Shown here in pieces: positions 23,554-31,530 of a stretch of 64,000 nucleotides of DNA; within the stretch, counting starts at the first letter, position 1, and every line of letters begins with the position of its first letter. A program made the position numbers and the translations under genes. This DNA comes from Streptomyces sp. SirexAA-E. Lineage in GTDB: Bacteria; Actinomycetota; Actinomycetes; Streptomycetales; Streptomycetaceae. Below the pieces are notes generated by a model, which made no database searches, was not told the DNA's origin, and saw only the letters and a program-made list of their open reading frames with translations. The stretch is taken from NCBI RefSeq assembly GCF_000177195.2, contig NC_015953.1, forward strand, positions 6,076,001 to 6,140,000, in the 5' to 3' direction.

Positions 23554-24762
23554 TCAGGGGGCGGGCCAGGGGACGTCGGTGGCCACCGGGGCGGTGTAGT
23601 CGACGCCCGGGACGGAGAATCCGTACAGGCGCCGGACTTCGGAGCGGAACCAGTCGAGGTCGGCGAGACGGTCGATGGTGTCGGTCGTGGCGGCGTCCCA
23701 GCGTTCGGCGACGGCCGCCTGGACCTCGTCGGTGAGCTCCCAGGTGTCCAGGCGGATCCTGCCCTCCTCGTCCAGGGAGAGCGGGGCGGTCCCGGTGAGC
23801 TGGTCCCACAGGGCGGCGAGTTGGCGCACCGGCGGGACCATGCCCTCCGCGAGGACGCCGCGCAGCAGGCCGGTGTACAGGGCGATGCCCGGGATGGCGG
23901 TGGAGGACTGGGTGACGGCGGCGCCGTTGACGGAGGTCACGGCCCGCCCGCCCACCGTCCTGCCGAGCCGCTCGTCCAGGGTGCGGGCGGTGGCCTCCAG
24001 GTGGGCCTTGGCCGCACCGATGGTGCCCTGCCGGTAGATCGCCGCCGTCAGCGGCGAACCGATGTACGACAGCGCGGCCGTGGTGAACCCCTCGCCGAGC
24101 AGATTCCGGCCGGCCAGACGGCCGATCCAGCGTTCCCAGTCCGCACCGCCCATCACGGCCACGGTCTGCTCGACGTCGTCGCCCTCGGCCGGCCCGGTCT
24201 CGACCTCACGTACCTCGGCGACGCCCTGGTCGTCGAAGAGGAGCGTCTTGGTGCGGTTCGCCCGGCCGACCGGCTTGAGGACGGAGGCGTACGTGGTGCC
24301 GGTGTCGGGATCGGTGCGCCGGGGCGCGGCCACCGAGTAGATCAGGTGGTCCAGTCTGCCTCCGAAACGCCGCTCGACGAGGTCGGCCACCTGGTCCTTC
24401 ATGGCGTCGGAGAACGCGTCGCCGTTGAGGAAGACCAGATCCCGCCCGGCGTCACGGGCGATACGGGCGGTGGCGGCGGTGCGGTACCAGCCGGCCGTGG
24501 CGGTACGCCGCCCGGTGGGGGCCTTCTCGAAGGAGACCATGATGCCGCGGATTCCGGCGCGCCTGAGTCCGGCGAGAGCGGCCGCCAGGCCGTATCCGGA
24601 CGAGGAGCCGATGATCAGGGCCACCGGCCCGGCCCCTTCCGGCACCGAGGCGGGGTCGGGGCACGCCCGCCACATGTCGGCCACCTGTCGCTCGCAGCCC
24701 GTCGGGTGGGAGTCGAGGAAGAGGAAGCCTCTGTTGCGGGGGGCGAGAACGCGCTCGCTCAC
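23554..24762 (-). CDS. fabV: FabV-type enoyl-ACP/trans-2-enoyl-CoA reductase
   Basis: The enzyme reduces the enoyl double bond in fatty acid elongation using NADH. The 402-residue length is normal for FabV and much longer than FabI. The start is GTG 24762 (VSERVLAPRNRGF), preceded by AAGGACGG. The Rossmann motif is VALIIGSSSGYGLAAALA, and the family active site Tyr-x8-Lys is in AAIYRQGTIGAAK. FabV is known in Gram-negative bacteria for triclosan-insensitive reduction, and actinomycetes usually rely on InhA/FabI-type enzymes, so this is probably an accessory or stress-related reductase. Confidence 0.9.
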   Translation of the reverse strand: MSERVLAPRNRGFLFLDSHPTGCERQVADMWRACPDPASVPEGAGPVALIIGSSSGYGLAAALAGLRRAGIRGIMVSFEKAPTGRRTATAGWYRTAATARIARDAGRDLVFLNGDAFSDAMKDQVADLVERRFGGRLDHLIYSVAAPRRTDPDTGTTYASVLKPVGRANRTKTLLFDDQGVAEVREVETGPAEGDDVEQTVAVMGGADWERWIGRLAGRNLLGEGFTTAALSYIGSPLTAAIYRQGTIGAAKAHLEATARTLDERLGRTVGGRAVTSVNGAAVTQSSTAIPGIALYTGLLRGVLAEGMVPPVRQLAALWDQLTGTAPLSLDEEGRIRLDTWELTDEVQAAVAERWDAATTDTIDRLADLDWFRSEVRRLYGFSVPGVDYTAPVATDVPWPAP

Positions 24763-24949
24763 GATTGCCGTCCTTGGGGTCGACCGGGCCGAAGCCACGG
24801 CGGCCCGACGGTCGCCGCGTCCGCAAGTCTGCGACAGCGAGGACGCGGCCCGCTGCCCTGCCGGGGACAAGGATCGCGGGACGATCTTGGAGCGTTCCAC
24901 CACTTCCGGCGGGGGCTTCGGAGTCCTTCCGCCCCGCGGTCCGCGCCGG

Positions 24950-25798
24950 TCAGGGCGCGGGCGTCAGCTTCCGGACGCGCTCGGCGTCGCAGGTGCGCGG
25001 GCAGGTCACACAGGTGTCCTCGGGCCGCAGCGTGTAGAAGAGGCAGCAGCTCGCCCGGTCCCGGGTCGGCAACGACTCGCCGTTCGGCCCGGTCAGCTCA
25101 CGGAAGCCCGCGGTGCCCACGTACGGCTTGGTGGTGCCGGGCAGCAGCAGCTCCAGCTCCGACATCGCGCGGCTCTCCTCGCCGAGCAGGTGGGCGATGT
25201 ACCAGAGGCCCTCGACGACCTCGTCCGTCGCCATGCCCCACAGGGCCCGCTTGCCGCGCCGCATGCGCGGCCGGAAGCCGTCGAGCACCGGCTCGATGTG
25301 CTCCGCGACGGCGGCCAGGACCTCCGCGCGCAGCGCCGCCTCGTCGGCCACCACCCGGGCGCCGGGCAGTCCGGCGGCAGGGTCGTCCGGCAGGCAGGAG
25401 AACTCCGGGATCCGTACGGTCATGTGGCCCATCGCCCGGTGGAACGAGACACCCTCCGCCGGGATCCGCGGCACCCGGCGGTCCGTGAACCACGGAAGCG
25501 TCACCAGCAGGCAGGCCGGCCACGCGTAGCGGTGGAGACCGAAGCTGGCGACCACGTCGGGGCGGGCCCGCGTGCCGTAGTCGCGGAGCACCTGCTCGTC
25601 GTCGAAGGCCAGGAACGTGTCCAGGGCCGCGCCGCCCTCCGCGAGCTCGGCCGCGCCCACCCATCCGTCGCCGGAGGGTGCCGCCGCGTCGTCAGCCAGC
25701 ACCTCGGCGCGCAGTCCGGCGAAGACCTCGGTCAGGCGTGCGTAGGACGCCGCCACGGGTGAGGGGGCGGGGGCGGCGAGAAGCGTGGAGACGGCCAT
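24950..25798 (-). CDS. FhuF-type [2Fe-2S] ferric-siderophore reductase
   Basis: This 282-residue cytoplasmic reductase should release iron from imported siderophores by reducing it. The C-terminal cluster motif is CC-x10-C-x2-C (SCCLFYTLRPEDTCVTC), which is diagnostic of the FhuF family. The N-terminal region is the usual IucA/FhuF-like helical domain with HRYAWPACLLVTLPWF. A near-perfect iron box lies upstream at 25825-25844, so expression should rise when iron is scarce. No siderophore transporter is adjacent. Confidence 0.9.
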   Translation of the reverse strand: MAVSTLLAAPAPSPVAASYARLTEVFAGLRAEVLADDAAAPSGDGWVGAAELAEGGAALDTFLAFDDEQVLRDYGTRARPDVVASFGLHRYAWPACLLVTLPWFTDRRVPRIPAEGVSFHRAMGHMTVRIPEFSCLPDDPAAGLPGARVVADEAALRAEVLAAVAEHIEPVLDGFRPRMRRGKRALWGMATDEVVEGLWYIAHLLGEESRAMSELELLLPGTTKPYVGTAGFRELTGPNGESLPTRDRASCCLFYTLRPEDTCVTCPRTCDAERVRKLTPAP

Positions 25799-25824
25799 GC
25801 AAGGACCACCGAATCAGGATCGTC

Positions 25825-25844
25825 TACAGGTAAGCCTTACCTTA
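25825..25844. promoter_or_regulatory. Iron box (DmdR/IdeR-type operator)
   Basis: AGGTAAGCCTTACCT within 25825-25844 is an inverted repeat broken at one position, and resembles the DmdR1/IdeR box of actinobacteria (TTAGGTTAGSCTAACCTAA-like). It lies 27 bases upstream of the FhuF-type gene and about 20 bases upstream of the predicted GntR promoter, so it could affect both. Confidence 0.85.
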
Positions 25845-25861
25845 CCCGAAGCGATCGGTGT

Positions 25862-25889
25862 TTGAACTGCGGCCTGCTCCGCCTATCGT
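25862..25889 (+). promoter_or_regulatory. Predicted promoter of the GntR gene
   Basis: TTGAAC (25862-25867) and TATCGT (25884-25889) are 16 bases apart and lie about 50 bases before the GTG start. This is a fair housekeeping-type match. Confidence 0.45.
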
Positions 25890-25941
25890 GCACAAGGGGC
25901 CGGGCCCACGCGAGCCGGGCCCGCCAGCGCGAGGAGGACCG

Positions 25942-26727
25942 GTGGAGCAGGGCAGCAGGCGTGAGGGCGAACGGCCACCGGTGCCGTGCGCGTCCGTGGC
26001 CGGCCGGTCTCCCGGAGGCCGGGCCCGGACCCTGGCGGCAGCCGCCCGGGTGCCGGAACAGGCGCGCGGCGAGCACACCCACGGCGAGCCCTCCGCGCCC
26101 CGGGCGGTGCAGCGGCACTCGGTGCGCGGCCAGATCCTGGAGGCGCTGCGGGCCGCCCTGGTGGGCGGCGAGCTGGTCCCCGGTCAGGTCTACTCCGCCC
26201 CCGCCCTCGGGGCCCGCTTCGGTGTCTCCGCCACACCGGTGCGTGAGGCGATGCAGCAGCTGGCGCGGGAAGGCGCGGTGGAGGTCGTGCCGAACCGGGG
26301 CTTCCGGGTCAGCGAACGCGGCCCGCGCGAGCTCGCCGAGCTGGCCGAGGTCCGCGCGCTCGTCGAGGTACCGGTGTGGCTGCGGCTGGCCCGCGCCGTC
26401 CCGGCCGGCCGCTGGGTCCTGCTGCGCCCACTGGCCCAGGCCACGGCCGCGGCGGCCCGGACCGGCGATCCGGCGAACTACGCGGAGTGCGACCGGGCCT
26501 TCCACCGGGCGGTCCTCGCGCTCTCCGGCAACGAGCAACTGGTGGCGGTCGCCGACGACCTCCACCGCCGGTCCCAGTGGCCCCTGGCCGGTGGCCCCGT
26601 CGGCCGCCCGGCGGACCTGTCGGCCGACGCCGCCGAGCACATCGCGCTCCTGGACGCCCTCGTCGCCCGCGACCTGACCGCCGCGCAGTCCCTGGTGCGT
26701 GCGCACTTCGCCGCGACGGAGGACTGA
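25942..26727 (+). CDS. GntR-family regulator, FCD subfamily
   Basis: This 261-residue regulator has a 50-residue Pro/Arg-rich N-terminal extension, then a GntR winged helix (about 55-120: SVRGQILEALRAALVGGELVPGQVYS, FGVSATPVREAMQQLAREG, VVPNRGFRVSE). A C-terminal helical FCD-like ligand domain contains ECDRAFHRAVLALSGN. The GTG start at 25942 is chosen for GAGGAGG four bases upstream. It diverges from the FhuF-type gene over a shared iron box. The ligand and targets are unknown, and nothing downstream on the same strand looks co-transcribed. Confidence 0.87.
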   Translation: MEQGSRREGERPPVPCASVAGRSPGGRARTLAAAARVPEQARGEHTHGEPSAPRAVQRHSVRGQILEALRAALVGGELVPGQVYSAPALGARFGVSATPVREAMQQLAREGAVEVVPNRGFRVSERGPRELAELAEVRALVEVPVWLRLARAVPAGRWVLLRPLAQATAAAARTGDPANYAECDRAFHRAVLALSGNEQLVAVADDLHRRSQWPLAGGPVGRPADLSADAAEHIALLDALVARDLTAAQSLVRAHFAATED

Positions 26728-26899
26728 GCGGCGCCGGGACCGGTCCGGTCCCACGGCCGTGATCCGCGCGGGGCAGGGTGTGCCCTCGGCCGTCCGCGGC
26801 CCCGGCCGCCCGCCCTGTCCCTCTCCGGTGCCCGAGCGGACCGACGCGAAGTGGAAGCCTGGGAGCGGGCGGAAGGCCGGACCTGAGGGCCCGTCGGGC

Positions 26900-27697
26900 T
26901 CAGTTCGCCTCCACGGTCTCCGGGGCCGGCGGTTCCAGACGGGGGGCCAGCCAGGTCGGGACGCCGCCCAGCAGCCGGAACAGCCGCCCCGCCTCGGCGC
27001 GCAGCCGGGCCGCCTCGGGACCGGTCTCCGTGTCGGCGAGCGAGATGAGGGCCGGCGCGGTGCCCACCAGGTAGCCCAGCTCCTCCCTTATCCGCAGCGA
27101 CTCCGTGAAGCCGTGCCGCGCCTCGGCGAGTTCGCCCTCGCGCAGGGCGAGCGAGGCCAGGTGCCGCCAGGTGAACGAGAGCAGGAGCTCGTCCCCCTGG
27201 GCGGTGGCCCCGGCGTGCGCCCTGCGATAGGCGGCGCGGGCCGACTGGGGCGCGTCGGCGATGTTCTGCGCGATCAGCCCCCGCCGGAAGTCCAGCAGCG
27301 GACGGCCGGGCGCCGCCGGGGGGAGCAGGGCCGCCGCGCGGCTCAGCGCCACACTCGCCTCGTCGGCCCTGTCCCGGGCGCCCAGCAGGGTCGAGGCGTA
27401 CGCGAGGTAGCCGCGCTCACAGGCTGCCGCGCCGCGCTCGATGTCGTCGTGGGCGAGCGCCTCGGCGGTGCGCAGCGCGTCCTCGGCGTCCGTCCAGCCG
27501 GCCCCCGTGTACAGACACCGCTCGGTCAGCAGCGACGTCCGCTGGAGGGCGGCGGCGGGATCGGCGGACGCCTGGGGTTCGAGCAGCGCGGCCGCGTCGG
27601 TCCAGCAGGCTCGTGAGCGGAGCCGCCACACCGCCGTCTGGAGCGGCGGATCGTCATCGGCTGTCGTTCCGGAACCAGACATGGCGGTATGCGCCAC
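26900..27697 (-). CDS. TPR-like helical repeat protein
   Basis: This 265-residue, alanine-rich helical protein has repeated pairs of helices in the style of tetratricopeptide repeats (for example CERGYLAYASTLLGARD and LASLALREGELAEARHGF). It has no signal peptide or catalytic motif. The start is GTG 27697, four bases after GGGGAGGG; ATG 27682 is the alternative. It follows the PucR-type gene on the same strand after about 170 bases. It probably mediates protein contacts; the partner is unknown. Confidence 0.75.
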   Translation of the reverse strand: MAHTAMSGSGTTADDDPPLQTAVWRLRSRACWTDAAALLEPQASADPAAALQRTSLLTERCLYTGAGWTDAEDALRTAEALAHDDIERGAAACERGYLAYASTLLGARDRADEASVALSRAAALLPPAAPGRPLLDFRRGLIAQNIADAPQSARAAYRRAHAGATAQGDELLLSFTWRHLASLALREGELAEARHGFTESLRIREELGYLVGTAPALISLADTETGPEAARLRAEAGRLFRLLGGVPTWLAPRLEPPAPETVEAN

Positions 27698-27865
27698 ATT
27701 GCCCTCCCCGAGCGCGCCATCGAGCTGTGGAGGTCGGCCGGCTCGTCCCGCCGGTCGGCCTGAGTCTGCGCGCATCTCAGCACGGAATGGCACGCCGGGC
27801 CAAGGGGTGGGGACCATGTCAGGTGAAAGATTTCACAATCGACCTGGGTGCTGGCGCCCCCGGGA

Positions 27866-29722
27866 TCAGCTCATACGCAGGGCGAGGAAGAAGTCGAGCT
27901 TGTCCTCGAGGCGCGAAAGATCGCGTCCCGTCAACTGCTCGATACGTCCGACGCGATAGCGCAGCGTGTTGACGTGCAGGTGCAGCCGGGCCGCGCAGCG
28001 GGTCCAGGAGCCGTCGCAGTCGAGGAAGGCCTCCAGGGTCTCGATGAGTTCCGCCCGGTGGCGCCGGTCGTACTCGCGCAAGGGGTCCAGGAGTCGCGCG
28101 GTGAACGCCCGCCGCACGTCGTCCGGGACGAAGGGCAGCAGCAGGACGTGCGAGGCGAGCTCGTGGTGCCCGGCGGCGCAGACCCGGCCCGGCCGGGCGG
28201 CGGCGACCCGGCGTGCGTGCCTGGCCTCCTCCAGGGCGCCGCGCAGCCCCTCCGCCGAGTGCACGGCGGCGCTGACACCCAGTGTCAGGCGGCCGTCGTC
28301 CGCGAGTCCGGCGGAGAGCGGGGCGCGGACGGCCGCGACGAGGACGTCGGCGTGCAGCGCGGTGTCCCGCGCCCCGGCGGCCGTGGCCGCGGCGCCTTCG
28401 GGCCCTCGGGAGGCGTCCGTGTCCTGCCCGGCCGACCCGGAGGCCACGGACGTGCCGACCGCGTCCTGCCGCGATCCGGGCCCCTTCGATCTCGCGGACG
28501 CCGTGCCCTCCCCGGGCCCGTCCGGTACGCCGGACGCGGCGCCCGCCGGGGCCGGGCCGACGCCTGGCAGCGGGACGAGGGCGACGGCCTCCCCGCCCGA
28601 GTGCGCGACGGCGATCCGGTCGGCGGAGTCGGGCCCCGTGACCGCCGGGTCGACCAGGATCTCCTCCAACAGCGCCTGTGCGGCCCGGCCGGCCTCCGCC
28701 TCCGCTGCGGCGTCCGCGCCCTGCGGGTCCCATTCGACCCGGGCCACGACCACCTGCCAGTGCGGAGCCGTGTCGAGCCCGGGAAGCAGGACCGGCGCGG
28801 CCACCCGGAGCCGTGCCGAGATCTCCGCCGGGGCGGCACCCGCCTGGACCAGCTCCAGGATCTCCTGGGCGAGCCTGCGGCGTACCGTGCGGGCGGCGTC
28901 GCGGCGGTCGCGCTCCACCGCGATGAGCTGGGTGACCCCCTGGAGCAGGTCGAGGCGGGCCGGCGGCCAGTCGCCCGCGTCGGCCTCCACGGCCAGCAGC
29001 CAGTCGCAGAGCACCGACTCGCGTACGTCCCGGAACGCCCCCGGCACCGGGCCCCGGCCGCTGTGGATCGGGAACAGCGAGTACGTCGTACCGTCCGCCT
29101 GCGCCCGGTGGGGGCCCCGGCGGCCGGTGCGGGTCGCCGCGAGGTGCTGCCCGGCCAGGGCCGCGCCGACGGGGGCGGACAGCGGTTCGCCCGCTCCGGC
29201 GATCTGACGGCCGGTCGGGGACAGCACCCACGCCCGCAGGTCCAGGTCGGAGGTGAGCAGGTCCAGGACCACCTCGGGGCCGCCACCCGCCGGGCCCGAG
29301 GTCATCAGCCGGCGGTGCCGGTCCACGACCGCGGCGAGGTCGCCGGCCCGCTCGCCGGAGACCTGGCGGACGACGTACTCGGTGATCGTGGCGAACGCCA
29401 CCGTCTCGTGCACGGCGAAGAGCGGCAGCCGGTGCCGCAGACAGGCCTCGACGAGGTCGTCGGGTACCGCGCCGAGCTCCGCCTCGCCCGCCGCCAGACC
29501 CGCGACCCCGGCGCCCGCCATGATCCGCACGAACGGCTCGGAGTCCGAGGCGTCCCGGCGCCACGCCAGTCCCGTGAGCACCAGCTCACCCCCGGACAGA
29601 TACCGGCTGGGGTCGCGCAGGTCGGTCGTCATGACGCCCCGGACCGTGCGGTCCAGCTCGTCCTCGCCGCCGAGCAGCCGCAGGCCCAGCGCCTCGTTGT
29701 CCAGCAGTGCGCGCAGCCGCAT
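27866..29722 (-). CDS. PucR-family transcriptional regulator
   Basis: This is the likely regulator of the divergent xanthine dehydrogenase genes. The 618-residue protein has an N-terminal purine-catabolism PucR domain (MRLRALLDNEALGLRLLGGEDELDRTVRGVMTTDL region, to about 125), a central CdaR-like GGDEF-fold domain, a Gly/Pro-rich insert (about 390-440) and a C-terminal HTH_30 (WTRCAARLHLHVNTLRYRVGRIEQLTGRDL). ATG 29722 is taken as the start by similarity. An in-frame ATG at 29815 would add 31 residues; neither has a clear ribosome site. PucR proteins in Bacillus and streptomycetes control purine degradation. Confidence 0.88.
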   Translation of the reverse strand: MRLRALLDNEALGLRLLGGEDELDRTVRGVMTTDLRDPSRYLSGGELVLTGLAWRRDASDSEPFVRIMAGAGVAGLAAGEAELGAVPDDLVEACLRHRLPLFAVHETVAFATITEYVVRQVSGERAGDLAAVVDRHRRLMTSGPAGGGPEVVLDLLTSDLDLRAWVLSPTGRQIAGAGEPLSAPVGAALAGQHLAATRTGRRGPHRAQADGTTYSLFPIHSGRGPVPGAFRDVRESVLCDWLLAVEADAGDWPPARLDLLQGVTQLIAVERDRRDAARTVRRRLAQEILELVQAGAAPAEISARLRVAAPVLLPGLDTAPHWQVVVARVEWDPQGADAAAEAEAGRAAQALLEEILVDPAVTGPDSADRIAVAHSGGEAVALVPLPGVGPAPAGAASGVPDGPGEGTASARSKGPGSRQDAVGTSVASGSAGQDTDASRGPEGAAATAAGARDTALHADVLVAAVRAPLSAGLADDGRLTLGVSAAVHSAEGLRGALEEARHARRVAAARPGRVCAAGHHELASHVLLLPFVPDDVRRAFTARLLDPLREYDRRHRAELIETLEAFLDCDGSWTRCAARLHLHVNTLRYRVGRIEQLTGRDLSRLEDKLDFFLALRMS

Positions 29723-30040
29723 CGTCGAAAGCCGCCGTTCTTCTTCGTCGGTGAGTGGTTGGCAGGTGGGGGAGCAGGTGAGGGAAAAGGGAGGGGCAAG
29801 GGGGTGCGGGGGCATCGGCCGATACCTGTGAATTGCGGTGAGGTTACCGATACCCGCCATTCGTTCGAATCTACAAGACACGGACGGGGACCAGCCAATT
29901 CCTTCATGGTTTCGGTGACTGCACCGAGTGGAGCAAGGCTTGTGTACTGGGCCACACACCGCGTCAACAACACAGGAACGAACCGCAGGGCCGGCCGTCC
30001 CCGCCCCAGCCGAACGACCCGATCGAGAAGAAGAGAGCCC
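29723..30040. other. Divergent pucR-xdh control region
   Basis: No gene is seen in these 318 bases beyond a possible N-terminal extension of the PucR-type protein. It holds two direct copies of CCGATACC (29819-29826 and 29847-29854, 28 bases apart) and an imperfect palindrome ATTCGTTCGAAT (29859-29870). These are candidate binding sites for the PucR-type regulator. No clear promoter boxes were identified for the xdh side. Confidence 0.45.
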
Positions 30041-30931
30041 ATGGACTTCCTTCGCCCCGCCAGCTGGGAGGAGGCGCTCGCCGCCAAGGCCGCGCATCCG
30101 ACGGCTGTGCCCATCGCGGGTGGCACCGATGTGATGGTCGAGATCAACTTCGACCACCGACGGCCCGAGTACCTGCTGGACCTGAACCGCGTCGGCGAGC
30201 TGTCCGCGTGGGAGGTGGGCCAGGACACCGTACGCCTCGGCGCCTCCGTACCGTACAGCGCGATCATGGAGCACCTGCGGGCCGAGCTGCCCGGGCTGGC
30301 GCTCGCCTCGCACACCGTCGCCTCGCCGCAGATCCGCAACCGCGGCGGCGTCGGCGGCAACCTGGGCACCGCCTCACCCGCCGGGGACGCCCATCCGGCG
30401 CTGCTCGCGGCCGGTGCCGAGGTCGAGGCCGTCTCCGTGCGCGGCACCCGGATGATCCCCGTCGACGCCTTCTACACCGGGGTCAAGCGCAACGCCCTCG
30501 CCGAGGACGAGCTGATCCGGGCGGTCCACGTCAAGAAGGCCGACGGGCCGCAGCAGTTCTCCAAGGTCGGCACCCGCAACGCCATGGTCATCGCCGTCTG
30601 CGCCTTCGGGCTCGCCCTGCACCCGGAGACCCGCACCGTACGCACCGGCATCGGCTCCGCCGCCCCGACCCCGGTCCGGGCCAAGGAGGCCGAGGAGTTC
30701 CTGAACGCCGCGCTGGACGAGGGCGGGTTCTGGGAGAACGGCAAGATCATCACCCCGTCCGTGGCCAAGCAGTTCGCCCAGCTGGCCTCCGGGGCGTGCA
30801 ATCCCATCGACGACGTACGGGGGACCGCCGCCTACCGCCGGCACGCCGTCGGCATCATGGCCCGCCGCACGCTGGGCTGGACCTGGGAGCAGTACCGCGG
30901 CACGCGCCGCCCCCTCGAAGGAGCTGCCTGA
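30041..30931 (+). CDS. Xanthine dehydrogenase, FAD-binding subunit
   Basis: This medium subunit (296 residues) carries FAD and passes electrons from the iron-sulfur subunit to NAD. The FAD-binding motifs of the CoxM/XDH family are clear: PIAGGTDVMVEINF near residue 24 and ASPQIRNRGGVGGNLGTASPAGD near 95-117. ATG 30041 is preceded by GAAGAGAG. It is the first gene of the three-subunit operon and is two bases from the next start. Its linkage to XdhC, a purine permease and a PucR regulator supports hypoxanthine/xanthine rather than CO or another substrate. Confidence 0.93.
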   Translation: MDFLRPASWEEALAAKAAHPTAVPIAGGTDVMVEINFDHRRPEYLLDLNRVGELSAWEVGQDTVRLGASVPYSAIMEHLRAELPGLALASHTVASPQIRNRGGVGGNLGTASPAGDAHPALLAAGAEVEAVSVRGTRMIPVDAFYTGVKRNALAEDELIRAVHVKKADGPQQFSKVGTRNAMVIAVCAFGLALHPETRTVRTGIGSAAPTPVRAKEAEEFLNAALDEGGFWENGKIITPSVAKQFAQLASGACNPIDDVRGTAAYRRHAVGIMARRTLGWTWEQYRGTRRPLEGAA

Positions 30932-30933
30932 TC

Positions 30934-31530
30934 ATGCGCGTCAACTTCACGGTCAACGGCCGCCCGCAGGAGGCCGACGACGTCTGGGAGGGTGAGTCCC
31001 TCCTCTACGTCCTGCGCGAGCGGATGGGCCTGCCGGGCTCCAAGAACGCCTGTGAGCAGGGCGAATGCGGTTCCTGTACGGTCCGTCTGGACGGCGTGCC
31101 GGTCTGTTCCTGCCTGGTCGCCGCCGGCCAGGCCGAGGGCCGCGAGGTCGTCACCGTCGAGGGCCTCGCCGACTACGCCCGGCACCGGGCCGGCGCCCAC
31201 CCCGGCACCGGCTGCGCCGCCGGGAGCTGCGGCACCTCCCTCGACGCCGCCCAGCGGTGGCAGGCCGGGCCCACCGACGCGCGGAGCGCCGACGCGGCCG
31301 AACTCTCCCCCATCCAGCAGGCGTTCATCGACGCCGGCGCCGTGCAGTGCGGTTTCTGCACCCCCGGGCTGCTGGTCGCCGCCGACGAGCTGCTGGAGAC
31401 GCGGCCCTCCCCGTCCGACCAGGACATCCGCGAGGCGCTCTCCGGCAACCTCTGCCGCTGCACCGGCTACGAGAAGATCCTCGACGCGGTCCGCCTCGCG
31501 GCCGCCCGTCAGGAAGAGACGGTGCGATGA
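30934..31530 (+). CDS. Xanthine dehydrogenase, [2Fe-2S] subunit
   Basis: This small subunit (198 residues) carries two [2Fe-2S] clusters between molybdenum and FAD. The plant-type ferredoxin motif is NACEQGECGSCTV with VCSC, and the second cluster motif is QCGFCTPG with LCRCTGY. It is longer than the usual 160 or so residues: a stretch of roughly 35 residues at about 85-120 contains two extra cysteines (GCAAGSCG). GAAGGAG precedes ATG 30934, and the end overlaps the large-subunit start (ATGA). Confidence 0.93.
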   Translation: MRVNFTVNGRPQEADDVWEGESLLYVLRERMGLPGSKNACEQGECGSCTVRLDGVPVCSCLVAAGQAEGREVVTVEGLADYARHRAGAHPGTGCAAGSCGTSLDAAQRWQAGPTDARSADAAELSPIQQAFIDAGAVQCGFCTPGLLVAADELLETRPSPSDQDIREALSGNLCRCTGYEKILDAVRLAAARQEETVR

